Assembly (NCBI GenBank): GCA_023415655.1
Contig: JAEZKD010000119.1
Location: 1-17,533, forward strand
Direction of reading: 5' to 3'
Length of the DNA stretch: 17,533 bases
Source of the DNA: Bacillota bacterium
GTDB taxonomy: Bacteria > Bacillota > Clostridia > Lachnospirales > Lachnospiraceae
The notes below the pieces were generated by a model. It had not been told where the DNA came from. It saw nothing but the letters and a program-made list of their open reading frames with translations, and searched no databases. Positions 1-5,538 of this stretch are shown here, piece by piece. The first letter of the stretch is position 1. Each line of letters starts with the position of its first letter. Made by a program: the position numbers and the translations under genes.

Positions 1-63
1 TAAACTTGAATTGATTACTGCTGTTGGTCCACCTGATTGTCCAACAATAACATTGCCTTTCAT
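1..63 (-). CDS. Phosphofructokinase, N-terminal fragment (runs off the left edge)
   Basis: Only the first 21 codons are in the window. They start at the ATG at 61-63 and read MKGNVIVGQSGGPTAVINSS followed by Leu. The GQSGGPTAVIN stretch is the glycine-rich nucleotide or pyrophosphate binding loop at the start of the phosphofructokinase family, in the form common in clostridial enzymes often annotated as diphosphate-dependent. The enzyme phosphorylates fructose 6-phosphate to fructose 1,6-bisphosphate in the cytoplasm, a committing step of glycolysis. A strong AGGAGG ribosome binding site lies just upstream (about 70-75). Whether the donor is ATP or PPi cannot be decided, because the discriminating residues lie beyond the edge. 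The gene has its own promoter and is separated from ilvB by about 300 bases. Confidence 0.8.
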   Translation of the reverse strand, partial: MKGNVIVGQSGGPTAVINSSL

Positions 64-89
64 GAAATGGCCTCCTCTTTTATATTGTA

Positions 90-128
90 CCAAAAGAATA
101 TGTAAAATTTCATTATTTATTCTTTTGG
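90..128 (-). promoter_or_regulatory. Leader hairpin upstream of phosphofructokinase
   Basis: An 11-base perfect inverted repeat (90-100 with 118-128; arm CCAAAAGAATA on the plus strand) encloses a 17-base AT-rich loop. It lies in the transcribed leader, just upstream of the ribosome binding site. A second, shorter and imperfect pairing is possible between about 129 and 163. There is no T-run, so it is not a terminator as drawn. It could stabilise the mRNA or bind a regulator. I recognise no riboswitch class in it. Confidence 0.45.
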
Positions 129-169
129 GTGAGAGTCGCATAAACCTCGCAGTCTGACTCACTTTGTGC

Positions 170-198
170 ATTATATCAGATGACTATTTGAAAAGCAA
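170..198 (-). promoter_or_regulatory. Promoter of the phosphofructokinase gene
   Basis: On the minus strand there is a perfect TATAAT (-10, 170-175) and TTGCTT (-35, 193-198), separated by 17 bases. Transcription would begin near 163 and give a leader of about 100 nt before the start codon. This is a sigma-A type match by eye. Confidence 0.6.
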
Positions 199-227
199 TA
201 AAACTGAATTAGTTCAGTGATTGAAAA

Positions 228-346
228 ATATGGGACTGTCCTACACTTCCATTGATCCAAACTAAGATATTCGATTGGTGTTTCATAATGAAACACCAAT
301 ATAGTGTCTTAATAATGACGCATGAAAATCATCGACAGTCCCATAT
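228..346. repeat. Nested inverted repeat: MITE-like element or long terminator of the ilv operon
   Basis: Outer arms of 13 bases (228-240 and 334-346, ATATGGGACTGTC and its complement) pair perfectly. A 27-base near-complete palindrome (274-300, arm ATTGGTGTTTCAT, single-base loop) sits in the middle. The sequence between is partly complementary, for example TAAGA next to the inner palindrome. If the element is read as TGGGACTGTC to GACAGTCCCA, a TA dinucleotide flanks each side, as expected for a TA-targeting (IS630/mariner-like) miniature element, but the flanking ATA/TAT is itself part of the palindrome. In the minus direction the outer arm is followed by TATTTTT, so it might also end the ilvDB transcript. 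It fills most of the gap between ilvB and the phosphofructokinase gene. No coding sequence was seen in it. Confidence 0.55.
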
Positions 347-359
347 ACGATATCAATAT

Positions 360-2045
360 TTATTTTTCTTCGTTCTTTAAGTCGTTTTCATCAAAACAGT
401 CCTCAAGGGAAGCTCCTGGTGCAACCATCGGCCATACCTTATCATCATTTTCAATGATACAGTCAATTACAACTGGCTCATTACAAGCGATTGCTTCTCT
501 TAATACTCCTTCAACTTCTTCCATCTTAGTGATACGATATCCCTTCGCACCCATAGCTTCGGCTAATTTAACAAAGTCTACCTTATCATTTAATACTGTT
601 TCAGAATAACGCTTTCCATAGAAAAGGTCTTGCCATTGACGTACCATACCGAGTACATGATTGTTTAAAATAATCTGAATGATTGGAATGTTGTATCTTG
701 TCGCTGTTGCTATCTCATTCATATTCATGCGGAAACATCCATCCCCAGCGATGTTGATGACTGTTTTATCTGGACAACCCATCTTTGCTCCAAGTGAGGC
801 ACCAAGTCCATAACCCATGGTTCCAAGACCACCAGAGGTCAACAAGGTTCTTGGCCTCCGATATTTGATAAATTGACTCGCCCACATCTGATGTTGACCA
901 ACCTCCGTTGTTATGATGACATCGTCACCAACCAATTCATCAATCTTTTCCAAGATATAAGGTCCAGTTAGACGATCTTTGGAATAAGTCAGTGGGAACT
1001 TCTTCATACTCTCATCAATTTCCTTCATCCACTCTGGGTGATTTTGTTGCTCTAAGCTCTGATTGAGTGTAGCTAATACAGATTTGGCATCACCAATAAT
1101 CTTCTTATCTACTGTAATATTTTTATTAATTTCCACTGGATCAATATCAATATGTAAAATCTTCGCATTCTTAGCATAGGTCTTTGTGTTGCCGGTTACA
1201 CGGTCACTAAAACGAGTTCCAATCGCGATAAGTAAATCACAGGCATTAACACCTAAATTGGAGGTTTTGGATCCATGCATTCCTATCATTCCAATGTAAC
1301 GAGGATTGGTTCCATTAAAAGCTCCTTGACCCATAAGTGTATCAGTTACAGGTGCATCTACGAGTTCAACAAATTTATGTAATTCTTCTGAAGCATCTGA
1401 GATGATTGCTCCACCACCAACAAAAATCATCGGCTTTTGGGACTCTTTAATCATCTGAATGGCTTCGTTGATATCTTCAGTAGTAAACGTATTATAATCT
1501 TCCTCTGGTTCTACCAATGTGGATGGTGTATATTCATACTTATCCGATGTAACATCCTTTGTAATATCGATCAAAACTGGACCAGGACGGCCACTCTTGG
1601 CAATTATAAAAGCACGACGAATGGTATCTGCTAGTTTATGTATATCCTTAACAATAAAGTTATGTTTTGTAATTGGCATTGTAATACCAGCAATATCAAC
1701 CTCTTGGAAGCTGTCCTTACCAAGTAATGCAGTAGCTACGTTACCAGTGATTGCAACGATTGGAATCGAATCCATATATGCTGTCGCAATTCCTGTGACA
1801 AGATTGGTAGCTCCTGGGCCAGAAGTTGCTATACAAACTCCTACTTTACCCGTTGCTCTTGCATAACCATCAGCAGCATGAGAAGCTCCTTGCTCGTGTG
1901 AGGTTAAGATATGATTGATTTCTTCTTGATGACGATATAATTCATCGTAAATATTTAGTACACATCCTCCTGGATAGCCAAAAACTGTATCAACACCTTG
2001 CTCTTTTAAACACTCTACTAATATCTGTGAACCGGTTAATAACAT
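360..2045 (-). CDS. ilvB: Acetolactate synthase (acetohydroxyacid synthase), large catalytic subunit
   Basis: This cytoplasmic TPP enzyme condenses pyruvate with a second pyruvate (valine/leucine route) or with 2-oxobutyrate (isoleucine route). The protein has 561 residues, normal for the biosynthetic type. The N-terminal TPP domain holds the catalytic Glu51 in SHEQGA and the SGPGATN loop. The central domain is about residues 190-330. The C-terminal TPP domain has QMWASQF and the metal/TPP motif GDG followed about 26 residues later by NN. These features and the ilvD neighbour fit the FAD-dependent anabolic enzyme rather than the catabolic AlsS type. The ATG has AGGAGGT just upstream and lies 15 nt after the ilvD stop, so the two are cotranscribed under the T-box. 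No small regulatory subunit (ilvN) gene is next to it; the next gene is phosphofructokinase. Confidence 0.96.
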   Translation of the reverse strand: MLLTGSQILVECLKEQGVDTVFGYPGGCVLNIYDELYRHQEEINHILTSHEQGASHAADGYARATGKVGVCIATSGPGATNLVTGIATAYMDSIPIVAITGNVATALLGKDSFQEVDIAGITMPITKHNFIVKDIHKLADTIRRAFIIAKSGRPGPVLIDITKDVTSDKYEYTPSTLVEPEEDYNTFTTEDINEAIQMIKESQKPMIFVGGGAIISDASEELHKFVELVDAPVTDTLMGQGAFNGTNPRYIGMIGMHGSKTSNLGVNACDLLIAIGTRFSDRVTGNTKTYAKNAKILHIDIDPVEINKNITVDKKIIGDAKSVLATLNQSLEQQNHPEWMKEIDESMKKFPLTYSKDRLTGPYILEKIDELVGDDVIITTEVGQHQMWASQFIKYRRPRTLLTSGGLGTMGYGLGASLGAKMGCPDKTVINIAGDGCFRMNMNEIATATRYNIPIIQIILNNHVLGMVRQWQDLFYGKRYSETVLNDKVDFVKLAEAMGAKGYRITKMEEVEGVLREAIACNEPVVIDCIIENDDKVWPMVAPGASLEDCFDENDLKNEEK

Positions 2046-2060
2046 GATGCACCTCCTTTT

Positions 2061-3731
2061 TTATTTAATCTCTAGTATTGCACCTCGGTTTCCTGAGGAA
2101 ACCATGGAAGCATAGCGAGCCAGATATCCTGTTGTAATCTTTGGTGCTCTTGGCTTCCAATTTGCTCTTCTTTTTTCAAGCTCTTCGTCAGAGATTACAA
2201 AGTCAACTGTGTTCTCTGGAATGTTAATTTTAATAATATCTCCTTCTTCAACAAGTGCAATATTACCACCAACAGCTGCTTCTGGAGAAACATGACCAAT
2301 CGAGGCACCACGGGAAGCTCCTGAAAAACGTCCATCTGTAATCAATGCTACACTTGATCCAAGTCCCATTCCTGCAATTGCAGAAGTAGGATTTAGCATT
2401 TCTCTCATTCCTGGACCCCCTTTAGGTCCTTCATAGCGAATTACAACTACATCTCCTGCAACAATTTTGCCACCCTTAATGGCTTCAATCGCATCCTCTT
2501 CACAGTCAAATACTCTCGCTGGTCCTTCGTGTACCATCATCTCAGGAGCAACTGCAGATCGCTTTACAACACAGGTATCCGGTGCAAGATTTCCTTTTAA
2601 GACTGCAATTCCACCTGTTTGACTATATGGATTCTCAATAGGTCGAATTACTTCTGGATCTAGGTTGATACAACCCTTTATATTCTCGGCTACTGTCTTT
2701 CCAGTTACCGTCATTAAATCTGTATGTAATAATCCCTTTTTATCTAGTTCATTCATTACTGCATATACACCGCCAGCTTCATTTAAATCCTCCATATAAG
2801 TTGGACCAGCTGGAGCTAGATGACAAAGATTTGGTGTTCTGGAACTAATCTCATTCGCAATGTCTAGATTCAATTCAAGACCTACTTCATGAGCAATTGC
2901 TGGAAGATGTAACATACTGTTCGTCGAACAACCAAGTGCCATATCTACGGTCAGTGCATTCATAAATGCCTTTTCAGTCATAATATCTCTTGGGCATATG
3001 TTTTTTTCATATAATTCCATAATCTTCATGCCCGCATGCTTTGCAAGACGGATTCTTTCTGAGTATACCGCAGGAATTGTTCCATTTCCTTTTAAGCCCA
3101 TTCCAAGTACTTCGGTTAAACAGTTCATAGAATTGGCAGTATACATACCAGAACAAGAACCACAGGTTGGGCACACTTTACTCTCAAATTCAAATACTTC
3201 TTCATCCGTCATCTTCCCTGCCGCATGTGCTCCTACCGCTTCAAACATGCTAGAAAGACTTTTTTTATGTCCACGCACACGACCAGCAAGCATAGGACCA
3301 CCGCTTACGAATATGGTTGGGACGTTGACTCTTGCTGCTGCCATTAATAGGCCTGGTACATTCTTATCACAGTTTGGAACCATAACAAGTGCATCAAATG
3401 CATGTGCCAGTGCCATAGCTTCTGTTGAATCGGCAATTAAGTCTCTTGTTACTAGTGAATACTTCATACCAATGTGACCCATTGCGATTCCATCACAAAC
3501 CGCAATTGCTGGGAATACGATTGGTGTTCCACCTGCCATTGCCACACCAAGCTTTACAGCATCTACAATTTTATCCAGGTTCATATGTCCTGGAACTATC
3601 TCATTATAAGAACTAACGATACCTACTAATGGTCTTCGCATCTCTTCTGCTGTCAATCCCAAAGCGTTTAATAAGGATCTGTGAGGTGCGTGTTGAATTC
3701 CTTTTGTTATTGCATCACTCTTCATACTCAT
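2061..3731 (-). CDS. ilvD: Dihydroxy-acid dehydratase
   Basis: This enzyme dehydrates 2,3-dihydroxy-isovalerate and 2,3-dihydroxy-3-methylvalerate to the keto acids that precede valine, leucine and isoleucine. It is cytoplasmic and depends on an iron-sulfur cluster. The 556-residue protein matches the family throughout: AVCDGIAMGH (Cys79), PNCDKNVPG (Cys121), CPTCGSCSGM (Cys187, 190, 193) and the C-terminal GRFSGASRG. Cys79, Cys121 and Cys193 are the likely cluster ligands (inference). The start is ambiguous: ATGs lie at codons 1 and 3 (MSMKSD), and AAAGGA sits 4 bases before the first and 10 before the second. Many relatives begin MKSD, so 3725 is a possible alternative. It is the first gene of the T-box controlled ilvD-ilvB operon. 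Confidence 0.96.
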   Translation of the reverse strand: MSMKSDAITKGIQHAPHRSLLNALGLTAEEMRRPLVGIVSSYNEIVPGHMNLDKIVDAVKLGVAMAGGTPIVFPAIAVCDGIAMGHIGMKYSLVTRDLIADSTEAMALAHAFDALVMVPNCDKNVPGLLMAAARVNVPTIFVSGGPMLAGRVRGHKKSLSSMFEAVGAHAAGKMTDEEVFEFESKVCPTCGSCSGMYTANSMNCLTEVLGMGLKGNGTIPAVYSERIRLAKHAGMKIMELYEKNICPRDIMTEKAFMNALTVDMALGCSTNSMLHLPAIAHEVGLELNLDIANEISSRTPNLCHLAPAGPTYMEDLNEAGGVYAVMNELDKKGLLHTDLMTVTGKTVAENIKGCINLDPEVIRPIENPYSQTGGIAVLKGNLAPDTCVVKRSAVAPEMMVHEGPARVFDCEEDAIEAIKGGKIVAGDVVVIRYEGPKGGPGMREMLNPTSAIAGMGLGSSVALITDGRFSGASRGASIGHVSPEAAVGGNIALVEEGDIIKINIPENTVDFVISDEELEKRRANWKPRAPKITTGYLARYASMVSSGNRGAILEIK

Positions 3732-3866
3732 TACATCCTTTCTTCGTATAAATTACGAGAATCTCGCTATAGATGATTACAATAAAAACATCTAATTTGC
3801 ATGCATCTTGGCTTTTCTCTGGTTGATAGTCTCTGCTTATTAGATTAAGAAGCAATGCTAATAAAC

Positions 3867-3903
3867 AAAAAAACGCCCGCTCTAAGCTAATGCTTAGGGC
3901 GAA
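3867..3903 (-). terminator. T-box controlled intrinsic terminator
   Basis: On the minus strand a GC-rich stem (CGCCC with GGGCG, then TAAGC with GCTTA around the loop ATTA, with a small asymmetric bulge) is followed by seven T residues (3867-3873). It lies just after the T-box motif, as in attenuating T-box leaders. About 135 nt separate it from the ilvD start; I see no further element in that stretch. Confidence 0.9.
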
Positions 3904-4196
3904 CGTAATATAATCCGTGGTACCACCTAAATTCAGAATTTCTTCTGCTCTCATTGTACAAGATACTGTTAAGTACCTACTTCTTTGTCTTACCTAACAT
4001 CTCTTATACTTTTTCCCGATAACGGAGGATCCTCCGTTGAAGCCTACTAAGATTTCTCTGTTCAGTTCAAAGCTCAAAGGCTACTTCCTTTCTTCTCTCA
4101 CGAAGACTTCCACCAACCGTCTTCTCTCTATGCATCGATGAAGTAAGTACTCCTCCTTATCACTGCCTTTACCAATATGTAATACTAAATGTATTG
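3867..4196 (-). promoter_or_regulatory. T-box riboswitch leader of ilvD-ilvB, probable valine specifier
   Basis: A T-box leader senses uncharged tRNA and lets RNA polymerase pass the terminator when the amino acid is scarce. The conserved T-box AGGTGGTACCACGG is at 3915-3928. Stem I carries the GATAAGGAGGAGTA start, an upper hairpin of GAAGAC with GTCTTC around GGTTGGTGGA, and an AGTA/GAA pair typical of the specifier loop. Pairing AAGG with CCTT below and CTTACTTC with GAAGAAAG above leaves GAAGTAG on the 3' side, so the specifier is best read as GTA (4082-4084), valine. The TGGT in the T-box predicts an A discriminator base, which fits a valine tRNA. A palindromic stem (4021-4038) probably represents stem III. 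The class is certain; the codon is inference by hand folding. Confidence 0.93.
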
Positions 4197-4202
4197 CACT
4201 TT

Positions 4203-4231
4203 AGTGTAGCAGAAGTTTAAAGTGTTGTCAA
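4203..4231 (-). promoter_or_regulatory. Promoter of the ilvD-ilvB operon
   Basis: Minus strand TTGACA (4226-4231, perfect -35), a 17-base spacer, and TACACT (4203-4208, -10). The predicted start near 4196 gives the T-box leader its expected 5' end. The -35 box lies only 3 bases past the stop codon of pepT, with no terminator between them, so pepT transcripts may also enter the leader. Confidence 0.8.
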
Positions 4232-4234
4232 CTA

Positions 4235-5458
4235 TTAATTCACTGTTTTTTTTGCAAGAGAAATTAAGAGATTTACTACGGTTTCCATTCCTTGTACTGT
4301 AACATATTCGTATTTTCCGTGGTAATTTTCTCCACCTGTACAAAGATTAGGGCAAGGCAGACCCATATAGGAAAGTCTTGCACCATCGGTACCACCTCGA
4401 ATTGGTACTTCAATTGGTTCAATTCCAAGACCTAATAAAGCTTCCTTTGCATTCTCAATCAAATGCATATGAGGCTCAATTTTTTCTTTCATATTATAAT
4501 AATTATCCTTAATTTCAGCTACGACCGTATCTGTTCCATACTTTTGATTCATAAATGCAATGATATTCTGAAGTAGTTCTTTTTTCTGTTCAAATTTTTC
4601 GCGATCATGATCACGAATGATATAGAACATACTAGCCTTTTCAACATCTCCTTCAAAATGATCCAAATGATAAAAGCCTTCATAGCCTTCTGTGTACATT
4701 GGATTCTCAAAGGCAGGGAGCATCTGTTGCAACTCCATTCCAAGAAGTATGGCATTCTTCATCTTATTCTTAGCATAACCTGGATGAATACTCGCACCAT
4801 TGATTGTAATCTTAGCATTGGCTGCATTGAAGTTCTCATATTCAATCTCTCCAATGGTACCACCATCAACTGTATAAGCAAAATCTGCTCCGAATGCTTT
4901 CACATCAAAGAAATCAACGCCACAGCCTACTTCTTCATCTGGAGTAAAGCCGATGCGAATCTTACCATGTTCAATTTCTGGATGATTCAAAAGATATCCT
5001 GCCATCGTCATGATTTCTGCAACACCTGCTTTGTCGTCCGCTCCAAGAAGCGTCGTTCCATCCGTTACAATGAGATCTTTTCCGATATTCTCGCGAAGAC
5101 TCTTAAAGTTACTTTCCTTCATTACAATATTGAGTGCTTCATTCAATACAATGTCGCCACCCTCGTAATTTTTTATGATTCTTGGCTTAACGTTAGCTCC
5201 TGACATACTCGTTGCAGTATCCATATGTGCAATAAAGCCTAATACCTTTGTTTCTTTTTTGGTGGTTGCAGGGATTGTAGCCGTGACATAACAATGATCA
5301 GATAGCATGACCTCACTTGCTCCCATCTCTTCTAATTCCTTACATAATTGTTTGGCAAGTACAAACTGTTTGTCGGTACTTGGCACCACACCAGCTCCTT
5401 CTTTGGACTGGGTATCATATGCAACATATGATAAAAAACGTTCCGTTACTGTTTTCAT
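4235..5458 (-). CDS. pepT: Peptidase T (tripeptide aminopeptidase, M20 family)
   Basis: This cytoplasmic di-zinc aminopeptidase removes the N-terminal residue from tripeptides and recycles imported or degraded peptides. Starting at the ATG at 5456-5458 (MKTVTERFLSY), the protein has 407 residues, the usual PepT length. Zinc and catalytic residues are visible: His78 and Asp80 in IAHMDTA, Asp141 in LLGADDKAG, Glu175/Glu176 in PDEEVGCG, Asp198 in TVDGG, and a late His in GGENYHGKYE. The frame is open upstream to an ATG at 5500, but that start has no ribosome binding site and its extra 14 residues fall in the promoter hairpin. The chosen start has AGGAGG at 5465-5470 with a 6-base spacer. It is followed closely by the ilv T-box promoter; both serve amino acid supply. 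Confidence 0.95.
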   Translation of the reverse strand: MKTVTERFLSYVAYDTQSKEGAGVVPSTDKQFVLAKQLCKELEEMGASEVMLSDHCYVTATIPATTKKETKVLGFIAHMDTATSMSGANVKPRIIKNYEGGDIVLNEALNIVMKESNFKSLRENIGKDLIVTDGTTLLGADDKAGVAEIMTMAGYLLNHPEIEHGKIRIGFTPDEEVGCGVDFFDVKAFGADFAYTVDGGTIGEIEYENFNAANAKITINGASIHPGYAKNKMKNAILLGMELQQMLPAFENPMYTEGYEGFYHLDHFEGDVEKASMFYIIRDHDREKFEQKKELLQNIIAFMNQKYGTDTVVAEIKDNYYNMKEKIEPHMHLIENAKEALLGLGIEPIEVPIRGGTDGARLSYMGLPCPNLCTGGENYHGKYEYVTVQGMETVVNLLISLAKKTVN

Positions 5459-5471
5459 ATAAAACCTCCTA

Positions 5472-5510
5472 ATAATAGAGAGTGTCGATTGATTTGACAC
5501 TCTCTATTAT
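5472..5510. repeat. 15-bp perfect inverted repeat at the pepT promoter and leader
   Basis: The arms 5472-5486 and 5496-5510 (ATAATAGAGAGTGTC and its complement) pair perfectly around a 9-base loop. The repeat covers the pepT -10 box, the likely transcription start and the leader up to the ribosome binding site. It could be an operator, a 5' stabilising hairpin, or the end of the preceding gene's transcript. No T-run follows it in the minus direction, so a canonical terminator is unlikely. Confidence 0.6.
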
Positions 5511-5535
5511 ATACCATATTTGATTAGGAATTCAA
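5506..5535 (-). promoter_or_regulatory. Promoter of pepT
   Basis: Minus strand TTGAAT (-35, 5530-5535), an 18-base spacer, and a perfect TATAAT (-10, 5506-5511). It begins within 4 bases of the stop codon of the upstream gene. The -10 box overlaps the outer end of the inverted repeat at 5472-5510. Confidence 0.55.
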
Positions 5536-5538
5536 ATC

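Noticed and set aside
3715..3954. Open frame of 79 codons on the minus strand before ilvD
   Set aside because: It lies across the T-box motif and terminator and overlaps the ilvD start; it has no ribosome binding site or recognisable protein features. It is explained by the RNA leader.
4021..4038. 18-base perfect palindrome AACGGAGGATCCTCCGTT, considered as an operator
   Set aside because: It falls inside the T-box leader where a stem III hairpin is expected, so the RNA structure explains it.
5459..5500. Extended pepT start at 5500
   Set aside because: The extra residues overlap the inverted repeat and promoter and have no ribosome binding site; AGGAGG fits the start at 5458 and PepT proteins begin there.
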